Assembly: GCA_035267185.1 (NCBI GenBank)
Contig: DATFLY010000075.1
Coordinates: 1-29,463 of the forward strand
Source of the DNA: JAUIBE01 sp035267185
Lineage (GTDB): Bacteria; Pseudomonadota; Gammaproteobacteria; Xanthomonadales; SZUA-36
Reading direction: 5' to 3'
DNA: 29,463 nt
Shown here: positions 14,703 through 23,467 of the stretch, piece after piece
Position numbering within the stretch: the first letter of the stretch is position 1
Layout: every line of letters starts with the position of its first letter
Notes under the pieces: generated by a model
What the model was told of the DNA's origin: nothing
Database searches by the model: none
What the model saw: the letters and a program-made list of their open reading frames with translations, nothing else
Program-made: the position numbers and the translations under genes

Positions 14703-16593
14703 TGTTGGTGGGTTGGCTCAGAGGCTGATCGGACACAACAAAATCCCGAACCTGCCTGAGGATGCCTTCCTCGTCCAGGCCGGCCTGTTGCAGGCATTCT
14801 TCACGAGTGCCGTGCTGGATGAAGCCATCTGCCAGGCCAATGTGTCTGATTCGAACCTGAACGTCTTCGCAAGCCAGCAATTCACTGACCCCACTGCCGG
14901 CACCACCCAGGACTGCATTCTCTTCGACCGTGATCAGTGTCTCGTGAGACTTCGCTGCACTGAGGACTGCATCGCGGTCCAGAGGTTTTACAAATCGCAT
15001 GTTGATGAGGGTTGCGCCAATCTGCTCGGCCACTTTGGCGCATGGGTCGACCATGCTGCCAAAAGCAAGCAAAGCAACTCGCCGTCCTTCCAGAACAGTC
15101 TTCGCAGTTCCGATCGGTATAGCGGACATGGTTTTTTCTACAGCTACACCAGGCCCTTTGCCCCTTGGGTAACGAACTGCGGCAGGACCATCATGTTTGA
15201 ATGCGGTGTAAAGCATCTGCCTGCATTCGTTCTCATCAGCCGGGGCCATGATCACCATGTTGGGGACACAGCGTAAATAGCTGAGATCAAAGCTGCCTGC
15301 ATGGGTTGGCCCATCCGGGCCCACCAGTCCAGCTCGATCAATGGCAAGGACCACTGGCAGATCCTGCAGCGCGATGTCATGAATCAGCTGGTCGTAGGCC
15401 CGCTGCAAAAAAGTGCTGTAGATGGCGACTACAGGCCTGACTCCTTCACAAGCCATGCCGGCTGCCAGCGTCAGGCTGTGTTGTTCAGCAATCCCGACAT
15501 CGAAGTACTGGCCTGGAAAACGTTTATGAAACTCCACCATGCCCGAGCCTTCGCGCATTGCCGGCGTAATGGCCATCAGGCTGGAATCCTGTTCTGCCAT
15601 ATCGCAGAGCCAGGTTCCAAAAACCTCGGTATAACTGGGGAGTTGCACTTTTGGTTTTGGTTTGCTGACGACGCCTTTTTCCGGGTCGAAAGGCCCCACG
15701 GCATGATATTTGACCGGGTCTTTCTCCGCGGGTGCGTACCCTTTGCCTTTGGCGGTGATGATATGCAGCAGGTTCGGGCCTTTCACTTCCTTTGCTGTCT
15801 TGATGGTACGAAGAAGCACTGGCAGATCATGACCATCAATGGGTCCCAGGTAATTGAACCCAAGTTCTTCAAACAGTGTGCTGGGTACCACCATGCCCTT
15901 TACGTGTTCTTCCCAACGACTCATAAAACGCCAGGTTCGTGAATCCTTGCGCATCATGCGCTTGCCGGTTTCGCGGATTCCTGTCACCGTTGGCCCACTC
16001 ATCAATCGCCCCAGCATTCTTGAGAATGAGCCCACATTCGGGGAAATGGACATCTGGTTTTCATTAAGTACAACCAGCAGGTTGGGGTCCAGGTCGCCTC
16101 CGTGGTTCAGGGCTTCATAAGCCATACCGGCGGTCATGGCGCCATCGCCAATCACTGCAACACATTTCCGATCAATTCCCTGGGACTCCGCTGCCAATGC
16201 CATGCCAAGCGCCGCACTGATCGAGGTCGAAGAATGGCCGACACCAAACGTGTCAAAATCACTTTCGGATCGCTTCGGGAACGGGGCCAGGCCGTCCTTT
16301 TTCTTGATGGATGTGATTCGCCCGGCACGCCCGGATAAAATCTTGTGTGGGTAGGCCTGGTGGCCGACATCCCATACGATTCGATCGCGGGGTGTGTCGT
16401 ACAGGTAGTGCAGGGCCACCGTCAGCTCAATACAACCCAGCCCTGCGCCGAAATGGCCACCGCTGGTGGCGACCGAATTGATCAGGAAACTGCGCAGTTC
16501 GTCAGCGACTTTCTGCAAATCTTCTTCCGGAAACTCTCTCAGGTCAGAAGGCAGGCTGATATTGCTTAGTAATGGATATTGGATTTTGTTCAT
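14686..16593 (-). CDS. dxs: 1-deoxy-D-xylulose-5-phosphate synthase
   Basis: Dxs condenses pyruvate and glyceraldehyde-3-phosphate, using thiamine diphosphate and magnesium, in the first step of the methylerythritol phosphate pathway. The 635-residue product has DVGHQAYPHKILSGR near 75. The thiamine diphosphate/metal motif is GDGAMTAGMAYEALNHGG followed by NENQMSIS. The transketolase-like pyrimidine domain contains VGIAEQHSLTLAAGMA, and DGPTHAGSFDLSYLRCVPNM follows. A C-terminal transketolase domain completes it. It starts 8 bases after ispA, in the usual xseB-ispA-dxs operon, and ends inside the convergent usp gene. Confidence 0.97.
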   Translation of the reverse strand: MNKIQYPLLSNISLPSDLREFPEEDLQKVADELRSFLINSVATSGGHFGAGLGCIELTVALHYLYDTPRDRIVWDVGHQAYPHKILSGRAGRITSIKKKDGLAPFPKRSESDFDTFGVGHSSTSISAALGMALAAESQGIDRKCVAVIGDGAMTAGMAYEALNHGGDLDPNLLVVLNENQMSISPNVGSFSRMLGRLMSGPTVTGIRETGKRMMRKDSRTWRFMSRWEEHVKGMVVPSTLFEELGFNYLGPIDGHDLPVLLRTIKTAKEVKGPNLLHIITAKGKGYAPAEKDPVKYHAVGPFDPEKGVVSKPKPKVQLPSYTEVFGTWLCDMAEQDSSLMAITPAMREGSGMVEFHKRFPGQYFDVGIAEQHSLTLAAGMACEGVRPVVAIYSTFLQRAYDQLIHDIALQDLPVVLAIDRAGLVGPDGPTHAGSFDLSYLRCVPNMVIMAPADENECRQMLYTAFKHDGPAAVRYPRGKGPGVAVEKTMSAIPIGTAKTVLEGRRVALLAFGSMVDPCAKVAEQIGATLINMRFVKPLDRDAVLSAAKSHETLITVEENAVLGGAGSGVSELLACEDVQVRIRHIGLADGFIQHGTREECLQQAGLDEEGILRQVRDFVVSDQPLSQPTNINRRF

Positions 16594-16601
16594 GGTCGGG
16601 T

Positions 16602-17516
16602 CTATCGATCCCTTCTGATAACGTAATCGGCCAGCCAGGACAAAAGTGTCGTGTCCCCGGGGCAGGCTTTCAGCGACGCCAAAGCCTGGTCGCGTAACAT
16701 CTCTGCCCGCTGCTGAGATGCCTCCAGCCCGATGATGGCCGGAAAAGTTGGTTTGTTTTTCTGCGAGTCAGCCTGTGTCGGTTTACCCATTGATTCAGGC
16801 TCGCCAGTCACATCCAGATTGTCATCATGAATCTGAAATGCAAGTCCAATGCATTCGCCATAATCAGTCAATGCGGCGAATTGACTGTCATCTGACCTGG
16901 CAACCATGGCTGGTGCAATCACGCTCAACAGGATTAGCTTCCCGGTTTTTAATGCGTGCATGGTTTCCAGCTCCTGCTGGTTCAGTGTCTTTCCAACCGC
17001 GTTCAGATCAAGTGCCTGGCCACCAGCCATGCCCATGGAACCACATGCTTGTGCCAGTGCTGTGACCACTTTGAGCCGATCCTGGGCCTCGATGGCAGAG
17101 TCCGTGGCGAGCACCTCGAAAGCAAGCGCCTGCAATGCATCACCGGCCAGTATGGCCGTGGCCTCATCAAACGCCATGTGAGCGCTCGGGCGGCCACGTC
17201 GCAGCTCATCGTCATCCATGGCCGGCAGGTCGTCGTGAATCAGGGAGTATGCGTGAATGATCTCAATGGCGGCAGCAATTCGATCCAATTGGCTTTTGTC
17301 CAGCTCAAGGGCCTCACCAGTTGCATAAACCAGGATGGGTCGAAAGCGTTTGCCACCATCCAGTGTGGCATAACGCATGGCCTTATGGAGAAAGTTTGAA
17401 TCAGCAGATTCTTCCGGCAGCAAGCCGCTGAGGACTCGCTCAGATCTCTGGCGCAATTCCTCCAGTCGAGGCTGGATGTCAATCGCGTTGTTCGAGTGTC
17501 TCTGCGGAAGATTCAT
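16602..17516 (-). CDS. ispA: farnesyl diphosphate synthase (short-chain polyprenyl synthase)
   Basis: IspA joins dimethylallyl or geranyl diphosphate with isopentenyl diphosphate to make farnesyl diphosphate for quinones and undecaprenyl carriers. The 304-residue product has GGKRFRPILVYATGE. The first aspartate-rich motif is HDDLPAMDDDELRRGRP and the second is FQIHDDNLDVTG, with the expected KPTQADSQKNKPT loop after it. Length agrees with the E. coli enzyme (299). The ATG at 17516 overlaps the end of xseB by 38 bases, an unusually long but consistent overlap; no better in-frame start was found. Product chain length is inferred from family membership. Confidence 0.95.
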   Translation of the reverse strand: MNLPQRHSNNAIDIQPRLEELRQRSERVLSGLLPEESADSNFLHKAMRYATLDGGKRFRPILVYATGEALELDKSQLDRIAAAIEIIHAYSLIHDDLPAMDDDELRRGRPSAHMAFDEATAILAGDALQALAFEVLATDSAIEAQDRLKVVTALAQACGSMGMAGGQALDLNAVGKTLNQQELETMHALKTGKLILLSVIAPAMVARSDDSQFAALTDYGECIGLAFQIHDDNLDVTGEPESMGKPTQADSQKNKPTFPAIIGLEASQQRAEMLRDQALASLKACPGDTTLLSWLADYVIRRDR

Positions 17517-17748
17517 CTTCGGGATTGCTTAGTTTTTCGACAACCTGCTGGGCCTGATCGAGGATTTTCTGGCAGCGTCGTGTCAGCTCTACGCCGCGTT
17601 TGAATTGTTTGAGCGACTCGTCAAGGGTCAATTCACCAGTTTCAAGGCGAGTTACAAGCGACTCGAGTTCGGTTAGTGCATGCTCAAAATCAGGTTTTTT
17701 CGCATCCTGATCGCTGGCTGATTCTTTTGCTGGCGGCTTATCGGTCAT
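17479..17748 (-). CDS. xseB: exodeoxyribonuclease VII small subunit
   Basis: XseB associates with XseA to form exonuclease VII, which degrades single-stranded DNA from both ends. The 89-residue product has the characteristic helical core FEHALTELESLVTRLETGELTLDESLKQF followed by ELTRRCQKILDQAQQVVEKL. A charged N-terminal tail of about 18 residues (rich in Lys, Asp, Ser) precedes it, and an acidic C-terminus follows. It is first in the xseB-ispA-dxs unit, as in most gammaproteobacteria. XseA is not in the window. Confidence 0.95.
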   Translation of the reverse strand: MTDKPPAKESASDQDAKKPDFEHALTELESLVTRLETGELTLDESLKQFKRGVELTRRCQKILDQAQQVVEKLSNPEDESSAETLEQRD

Positions 17749-17779
17749 TGATGCGGTGGTTTGTCCAGTATGAAATTAT

Positions 17780-17802
17780 TGAACCTGGCATTTACAGGTT
17801 CA
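17780..17802 (-). terminator. 8-bp stem-loop between tilS and xseB
   Basis: TGAACCTG and CAGGTTCA pair around a 7-base loop; on the minus strand the stem is followed by AATAATTT. It may be a weak terminator for tilS. It would also lie near the 5' end of an xseB transcript started from the candidate promoter just upstream. The short, interrupted T tract keeps confidence modest. Confidence 0.4.
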
Positions 17803-17811
17803 GGGAATGGG

Positions 17812-17840
17812 ACACTAGCCCAGCCATGCTGAGTGGTCAA
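17812..17840 (-). promoter_or_regulatory. promoter candidate for xseB-ispA-dxs
   Basis: On the minus strand TTGACC (forward 17835-17840) and TAGTGT (forward 17812-17817) are separated by 17 bases. The start site would fall near 17805, about 57 bases before the xseB ATG and directly before the stem-loop at 17780-17802. Confidence 0.38.
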
Positions 17841-17845
17841 GCTGC

Positions 17846-19213
17846 TCAGGCATGGACGGCAAGTTCCAGACATCGTGCCTGGGTGTCGCGCAACTCGGTC
17901 ATTTCTGGCACCCATCTGTATTCAAGTCCATGTTTTTGAGTCCAGCTGCTAAATATGGGTGCAAATTGCCAGTCACCAATGGCCATGACGCTGCCATTTC
18001 GGTATAAAACCGGAACAGACATTCGTTGCCATGGTGGCACGCCCTGTTCGGAAATGACTTTCTTCAGTTTCCTGTCCGGACCATCCGGATGAAGCTGCAC
18101 AGCCGCACCAGGCTGTCTTGGCCCGATGGTCCATTTGGCGTTCAGATTTTGTTTCTCCTTCCCAAAGAGAATGGTTCCAAGGCCCGGACCCAGGTTGAGT
18201 TGCGCATCGCCCTGCCATCTCATTTGCGGGCATTGTGGAAAATTGGTTGCAGACAGCAGCCACAGATCACCACGAAAAAGACGAACCGCCCAACCCTGCC
18301 AGGACATTTCGCACCTGGATTGTGTCGTAGACGCCCTGAGCTGATCGAGAAACTCGAGTAACCGCGTTTCCGGCACAGGTGGTGCCTTGTTTCTTCGCAA
18401 CCACTCCCGGACCACATGCGTTGCGGTCACATCATCCTTGTTGTCAAGGATGCCGAGAGGTAATTGTCCCTGGTCAAATAATGAGAGTTCATAATGTTGG
18501 GTGAGTAATTCCCGAAGCAGATTGTTCGCTCCCCGCAAGTGCTCCGAAGTATGTGCCAGCGACTGTCGGGTAGCTGGCCAGCGTAATTCCAGAGCCGGAA
18601 ATATTTCATTTCGAATGAAGTTGCGGTCCTGGTGATTTTCCTGGTTTGACGGATCCTCAATCCAGGTGATTTCCCTGGTTTCCAGATACCTGGCCAACTC
18701 CTCGTGAAAAAACCCAAGCAAGGGTCGCGCGACCTGACCTTTCCCTAGTGGCCGGATTTCAGGGATGCTGGCCATGCCCTCGAGCCCTGATCCCCTGAGT
18801 GCATTCAGCAGCAGGGTTTCTGCACGGTCATCGGCATTGTGCGCGGTCAGGTAGATGGTGTCCTGATCGATCTGGCTTTCAACCCACTGGTAGCGTTGAT
18901 TGCGTGCGTTGTTTTCGAGATCCGGTGAGCCAGGAGACAAATCCAGGCTGTGACAAGTCAGTGGCAGCCCAAGTTGCTGACACAGTTCTTCGCAGTGTCT
19001 TTGCCAGGATGTGGATTGGCTGTTCAGGCCATGATCGAAGTGAACCGCTTCAATCGAGGCATCGATGCTGTCTGTTTGCCGTGCCATGGCAACCAGTAAA
19101 GCTGTCGAGTCAGCACCACCGCTCAGGCCAATGAGATATCGCCCGGCAGCAGGGAATCTGCGGAGTTGTTTGAGCAGGGCCCGGGAACTGAAAGTGGCAG
19201 CCTTGGATGGCAT
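17846..19213 (-). CDS. tilS: tRNA(Ile)-lysidine synthase
   Basis: TilS attaches lysine to C34 of the tRNA that reads AUA, changing both codon and amino-acid identity; it is normally essential. The 455-residue product has the PP-loop ATP site YLIGLSGGADST at about 27-38, then VHFDHGLN, TAHNADDRAETLLLNALRGSGLEGMASI and RPLLGF. A C-terminal substrate-binding domain ends with KKVISEQGVPPWQRMSVPVLY. The ATG at 19213 is preferred over TTG at 19219. It follows accA by about 36 bases on the same strand, a common pairing in gammaproteobacteria. Confidence 0.95.
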   Translation of the reverse strand: MPSKAATFSSRALLKQLRRFPAAGRYLIGLSGGADSTALLVAMARQTDSIDASIEAVHFDHGLNSQSTSWQRHCEELCQQLGLPLTCHSLDLSPGSPDLENNARNQRYQWVESQIDQDTIYLTAHNADDRAETLLLNALRGSGLEGMASIPEIRPLGKGQVARPLLGFFHEELARYLETREITWIEDPSNQENHQDRNFIRNEIFPALELRWPATRQSLAHTSEHLRGANNLLRELLTQHYELSLFDQGQLPLGILDNKDDVTATHVVREWLRRNKAPPVPETRLLEFLDQLRASTTQSRCEMSWQGWAVRLFRGDLWLLSATNFPQCPQMRWQGDAQLNLGPGLGTILFGKEKQNLNAKWTIGPRQPGAAVQLHPDGPDRKLKKVISEQGVPPWQRMSVPVLYRNGSVMAIGDWQFAPIFSSWTQKHGLEYRWVPEMTELRDTQARCLELAVHA

Positions 19214-19249
19214 GATCAAATTTGAACGAGGGATTGACCTGTGTGCGAA

Positions 19250-20209
19250 TCAGGATTCCCGATACATTCCGTAAGACAAAAGGCGTTGGTAACGAGCTTC
19301 GACCAGCTCGTCTGCATTCTTCGTTTCAAGCTGGTTGAGCTGCCGTTCCAGGCAATCTCCGATCCTCCTGGCCACCTCATCCGGTTCCTTGTGAGCGCCA
19401 CCCAGGGGCTCCGGGATGACCTCATCAACCAGGCCAAGCTTTTTCAACCGGTCAGAAGTGATGCCCAGCGCCGTGGCGGCCTCCTCGGCCTTACTTGCGT
19501 CTTTCCAGAGAATCGATGCGCATCCCTCAGGAGAAATCACCGAGTAGGTGCTGTATTGGAGCATGTTGACCCTGTCGCCAACCCCGATCGCCAGTGCACC
19601 ACCTGAACCGCCTTCACCGATGACTGTACAAATAATCGGCGTTGGCAGTCGGGACATGGTCGCCAGATTTTTTGCGATGGCCTCTGATTGACCCCTCTCT
19701 TCGGCGCCGACACCGGGATAGGCGCCTGGTGTATCTATGAAAGTAATCAGTGGCAAACGAAACCGCGCTGCCATGTTCATTAATCGCAGCGCCTTGCGAT
19801 AGCCCTCTGGTCGCGACATACCGAAATTCCGAAAAACCTTGGCCTTGGTATCACGGCCCTTCTGCTGCCCGATAAACATCACAGATCGACCACGAAAACT
19901 CGCCGGCCCGCCAACAATCGCATGGTCGTCCGCAAATGCACGATCACCGTGCAGTTCATGGTATTCGTCGAACAACTTGTCGACATAATCAAGCGTGTAA
20001 GGCCGAAGCGGATGGCGACTCAGCTGAGAAACCTGCCATGGAGAAAGGTCACTGAAGATGCCCTTGATCTTCTGGTTCATCTTCGCCTGGAGACGTTGAA
20101 TTTCTTCATCCAGGTTGAGGGCATTGTCCGAGCCCACATGCCTCAGCTCATCAATCTTCGCCTGTAGTTCAGCAATGGGTTGTTCAAAATCCAGGTAGTT
20201 GGAAGCCAT
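19250..20209 (-). CDS. accA: acetyl-CoA carboxylase carboxyltransferase subunit alpha
   Basis: AccA pairs with AccD to move the carboxyl group from carboxybiotin to acetyl-CoA, giving malonyl-CoA for fatty acid synthesis. From ATG at 20209 the product is 319 residues, the same as E. coli, and begins NYLDFEQPIAELQAKIDEL as expected. Conserved parts include HGDRAFADDHAIVGG, RNFGMSRPEGYRKALRLM, the oxyanion segment FIDTPGAYPGVGAEERGQ, and GEGGSGGALAIGVGD. The frame extends to 20239, but a perfect TATAAT overlaps that codon, so the longer start would lie upstream of the transcript. tilS follows. Confidence 0.96.
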   Translation of the reverse strand: MASNYLDFEQPIAELQAKIDELRHVGSDNALNLDEEIQRLQAKMNQKIKGIFSDLSPWQVSQLSRHPLRPYTLDYVDKLFDEYHELHGDRAFADDHAIVGGPASFRGRSVMFIGQQKGRDTKAKVFRNFGMSRPEGYRKALRLMNMAARFRLPLITFIDTPGAYPGVGAEERGQSEAIAKNLATMSRLPTPIICTVIGEGGSGGALAIGVGDRVNMLQYSTYSVISPEGCASILWKDASKAEEAATALGITSDRLKKLGLVDEVIPEPLGGAHKEPDEVARRIGDCLERQLNQLETKNADELVEARYQRLLSYGMYRES

Positions 20210-20237
20210 ATTCACTTGTCTGAACAGAGAATTGGCC

Positions 20238-20243
20238 ATTATA
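20238..20243 (-). promoter_or_regulatory. -10 element (TATAAT) for accA
   Basis: A perfect TATAAT lies on the minus strand 29-34 bases before the accA ATG at 20209. The -35 region (AGCCGA at 17-base spacing) is poor. Its position argues against the longer accA reading from 20239. Confidence 0.45.
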
Positions 20244-20287
20244 ACCGTGTCAGGCCGTCATCGGCTCATTGTCGATGAGGAATCGCT

Positions 20288-21178
20288 TCAGGACTGATCG
20301 ATGGCAACGGCTTTGGTTCGTGGGACTTTGCTGATATCCCACTCATCCAATGCCCATGACCAGAGGTCTTCCAGATCGCTTGAGTGCGGTGGCTGATGCC
20401 CCAGAAACACAAGCGCTGATCTTAATGCAGCAACTGGCGCCTGGTTTGATACCGGATCTGAATGCAGTCGTTTGCCGAGTTTTTTTCCTGAGGCATCTGT
20501 CGCAACCGGCAGATGAGAATATTCGGGCTGCTCCAGCCCCAGCCTTGTCTGCAACAGCAGTTGCCTTGGTGTTGAGTCGATCAGGTCGGCACCGCGAACG
20601 ATGTGACTGACTTGCTGGTATGAGTCGTCAACCACCACCGCCAGCTGGTATGCGGTTAGTCCATCGGCTCTCCTGATGACGAAGTCACCACCTGCCTGTT
20701 GCAGGCAGGTGTTTATCTCACCCTGAATGCCGTCATCGAATATCACGGCCTCAACATCAGTCCTAAGACGAACAGAGCGCGGTTGACGCCCGGCAGGGAT
20801 TCCTTCTCTGCAAGTTCCGGGGTAAGTGCCGGAGGGTGGAAGATCGGATCGGCTGCACCCACACCAATAGGCATCACCACTTTGAATCAGTTGTTCAATT
20901 GCTTCCTCGTAAGCACCGGTTCGTGTGCTCTGGTAAAGGACCGCATCATCCGGTTCCATACCCATGCGTTGTAGCTCGTTGAGAATGCTCCTGGCGCTGC
21001 CTCTGACTTCACGGGGAGGATCGATGTCCTCGATTCGGACCAGCCATTGTCCCCCGTGTAGTCGGGCCTCGAGAAAACTGGCCACGGCAGCAATCAGCGA
21101 ACCGAAATGCAGCTCACCAGTGGGGGAGGGTGCGAAACGACCGCGATAGACCCGGTCGGTTGAATTTCTACTGGGCAA
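20288..21178 (-). CDS. gluQ: glutamyl-Q tRNA(Asp) synthetase
   Basis: GluQ activates glutamate without tRNA and attaches it to queuosine at position 34 of tRNA(Asp). The 296-residue product is a truncated class I synthetase lacking the anticodon-binding domain. It has GRFAPSPTGELHFGSL (HIGH-like), the zinc site CGCSRSD with YPGTC, and the KMSKS equivalent GKKLGKR. The only usable start is TTG at 21178, because an in-frame TGA lies a few codons upstream and no ATG or GTG occurs before the conserved GRFAPSP. The start lies 11 bases inside the end of the FimX-like gene, suggesting translational coupling. Confidence 0.94.
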   Translation of the reverse strand: MPSRNSTDRVYRGRFAPSPTGELHFGSLIAAVASFLEARLHGGQWLVRIEDIDPPREVRGSARSILNELQRMGMEPDDAVLYQSTRTGAYEEAIEQLIQSGDAYWCGCSRSDLPPSGTYPGTCREGIPAGRQPRSVRLRTDVEAVIFDDGIQGEINTCLQQAGGDFVIRRADGLTAYQLAVVVDDSYQQVSHIVRGADLIDSTPRQLLLQTRLGLEQPEYSHLPVATDASGKKLGKRLHSDPVSNQAPVAALRSALVFLGHQPPHSSDLEDLWSWALDEWDISKVPRTKAVAIDQS

Positions 21179-23195
21179 TGACCTGAGAGTCTTCCTTCAG
21201 AAATGCGCCGGCGATCATCTTCACGCCACATTGCCAAAGAATGGCCAGGTTGGAGGTATCGGTAATCTCATCGGCAATGACCACGGATTCATGCTCATTG
21301 GCTGTGTCGACGATCTGGCGAATCGATTCCTGCGCCTTGCTGTTGCCCTGCAGTTCTTCAGTCAGTTCGGTATGCAGCTTGACGAAATGAACATCCAGGT
21401 GCTCAAACAACTGAAGCGTACGCCTCTCAGGGCCGAAGGATGAGATTGAAAGCTTGCAACCCAGCGGGATCAAATCTTTCATCAGCCTCTGGGTGGGTTT
21501 CAGGTTTGCCTGAGCTGAATCTGCTGGTATCTGAATGATCAGTTTACCTGCATCAACGGCATACATCCTGAATTGTTCCCTGAGCCAGCCCGGAAAAGCC
21601 GGATCTGCAATTGAGTGAGTGCTGAGTGAAATTATCTGGCTTTCAGCATGATCCGATACCGATCTCAATATTCCCGGTATGACACTTCGGTCGATAAACC
21701 CGGACAGCTCGTGTTTATCTGCAACGGCTGCAAATTCAATAGCCGGATGTTCGGTTTCCTCGCCACGGAGGAACACCAGGTTTTCAAAAACATGATCTCC
21801 TTCACCATCCAGGTCAACGATGGACTGGTGAACCGCCACGAAGTCTTCGTTCTTGAGTCCAAAACGAATTCGGTCAACCCATTCGCTTTCGTCTTCAGCA
21901 GGTGCGACCGCAGTGAGCTGAGGCCTGAATACAACCAGGTTTTCTTCTTCATCAGTGGCTTCAGAAAATGCCTGTTGTGCCTGAGCAATGACACTGTCTG
22001 CATCGCTGGCCAGTCTTCCCAGGGGAACAATCCCGACGCTGCATGAAGAAGTAAATGAACTGCCGTCAACTTCGATGACGACATTTTGATAGGCATTTTG
22101 AATTGCCTTGGCAAAGGCTGTCAGCTTTTCCTTGTTACCCCGGCTCACAAGCACAGCAATTCCAGTATCACGAATCCTGCCGCAGGCATCACCATCTTCC
22201 AGGTACTGGCGAATGACATTGGCCAGTTCCACAACATGCGCATCGATGCCGGACAGGCCTACAGCAGAATTAGGCTGATCATGGACATCCGGCTCGATAT
22301 AAAGAACGGCTGAAGCCAGCCTTGGATCCGGGTCGCGATTTAAGAACTCGGTGAGTTGCGACATGAACCGAGCGCGGTTTGAAAGCTGCGTCAGCGCATC
22401 GGTGACTCGAATCCGCTCAATTTCAGCCTGTAGTTCGGTGGCTTCATCCCGCTCCTGAAGTCTCATCTGAATGCATTCTTCACCATTGAAAGTCGCCGGT
22501 GAAAACTGCAGTGCTGCGTCGAACTGACTACCATCGTTCCGGTTGACCTGTACTTCAACAGGGTCTGAAGGAAAACGGCCTTTGGTCAGGTTACGCAGCA
22601 CAGTCTTGAAATTGCCATCAGCAATTTTCATCATTTCCAGAAGCGAAATTCCCTGGAGTTCGTCGGAGTCCTCGACGTGAATCAACTCGAGGTAAGCCCG
22701 GTTGGCGTAAACGTGAAGACCCTCGTGAATGTAGGCAATCGCTTCACGGGAACTGTCCAGCAACAGGTCGTACCTGTGTTCCAGTTCATCCAGACGAGAT
22801 TTTTGTTCAGAACTGCGGTTTATTCTGGATTGTGTGTCGAGCAGCCTGGAAACAGCAGTAATGAGTTGCTGGTCGTTGTTGCAATCAATCACGATGCAGG
22901 CAGCGTTCTTAAGAAGGCCAACCAGGCGCTCCGTATCTTCGAGATCGCAGTACAAAGCGCAGGGAACGGAGAAATTGGCAGCAAGCTCAGAGATCTCCTC
23001 TATGCCGGCATCAACCGGGTCAGGATCAGCATAGAGGATCAGGATGGGTGAGTACGATTCAAGCGCACGGTTGACGTCCGCGTAGGATTCAACGTGAATT
23101 ACATGAACTTTTATTCCTGAATTTCTGAGCAGGCTATTGATGTTCTCAGCCGGTTCAGGGGTTCGATCGAGAAATAAGAGATTAACGCTTTCCAT
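21168..23195 (-). CDS. FimX-like degenerate REC-PAS-GGDEF-EAL protein
   Basis: The 675-residue product has four parts. First is a response-regulator-like N-terminus (1-125, VNLLFLDRTPEPAENINSLL) that lacks a clear phospho-acceptor constellation. A short coiled coil (about 130-145) and a PAS domain (about 146-265, LLLDSSREAIAYIHEGLHVYANRAYLEL) follow. Next is a GGDEF-type domain (about 275-430, VTDALTQLSNRARFM), then an EAL-type domain (about 445-675). The GGDEF motif reads RIRDTGIAV and the EAL motif reads FENLVF, so neither synthesis nor hydrolysis of c-di-GMP is likely. Pseudomonas FimX has the same domain order and degeneracy and works as a c-di-GMP receptor for type IV pili. Ligand binding here is inference. 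ATG at 23195; gluQ overlaps its end. Confidence 0.82.
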   Translation of the reverse strand: MESVNLLFLDRTPEPAENINSLLRNSGIKVHVIHVESYADVNRALESYSPILILYADPDPVDAGIEEISELAANFSVPCALYCDLEDTERLVGLLKNAACIVIDCNNDQQLITAVSRLLDTQSRINRSSEQKSRLDELEHRYDLLLDSSREAIAYIHEGLHVYANRAYLELIHVEDSDELQGISLLEMMKIADGNFKTVLRNLTKGRFPSDPVEVQVNRNDGSQFDAALQFSPATFNGEECIQMRLQERDEATELQAEIERIRVTDALTQLSNRARFMSQLTEFLNRDPDPRLASAVLYIEPDVHDQPNSAVGLSGIDAHVVELANVIRQYLEDGDACGRIRDTGIAVLVSRGNKEKLTAFAKAIQNAYQNVVIEVDGSSFTSSCSVGIVPLGRLASDADSVIAQAQQAFSEATDEEENLVVFRPQLTAVAPAEDESEWVDRIRFGLKNEDFVAVHQSIVDLDGEGDHVFENLVFLRGEETEHPAIEFAAVADKHELSGFIDRSVIPGILRSVSDHAESQIISLSTHSIADPAFPGWLREQFRMYAVDAGKLIIQIPADSAQANLKPTQRLMKDLIPLGCKLSISSFGPERRTLQLFEHLDVHFVKLHTELTEELQGNSKAQESIRQIVDTANEHESVVIADEITDTSNLAILWQCGVKMIAGAFLKEDSQVIAQ

Positions 23196-23230
23196 TGCAG
23201 ACTTGTCCGTTGCCCGATCCTTGGCAGATG

Positions 23231-23260
23231 ATTCTAACTTTCTTTATTCACTTAAATCAA
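23231..23260 (-). promoter_or_regulatory. sigma-70 promoter candidate for the FimX-like gene
   Basis: On the minus strand TTGATT (forward 23255-23260) and TAGAAT (forward 23231-23236) are 18 bases apart in an AT-rich stretch. They place a start site about 29 bases before the ATG at 23195. The rest of the 272-base divergent gap up to efp holds a TTTCCGGAAA palindrome (23300-23309) and no gene. Confidence 0.5.
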
Positions 23261-23467
23261 TTAATTAACGTCCTAATTGAACCCAACATCCGAAATATGT
23301 TTCCGGAAATTGAGATTTATTATGACCGATTCGAGAGGTTGCAAACAGTCTGAATCTGCCCCTTACCCGGCCTTGCGTATCGCGTTATCATTGGCCGCCC
23401 TGTTTCTGCATATCAGAATTGTTGTCGGAATCCAGGTTGAGGCATTTAAATAATTACGGAGAGGTCA

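Noticed and set aside
14563..15276. A 237-codon plus-strand frame opposite the end of dxs
   Set aside because: dxs on the minus strand is certain from motifs and length; this frame has no recognisable domain.
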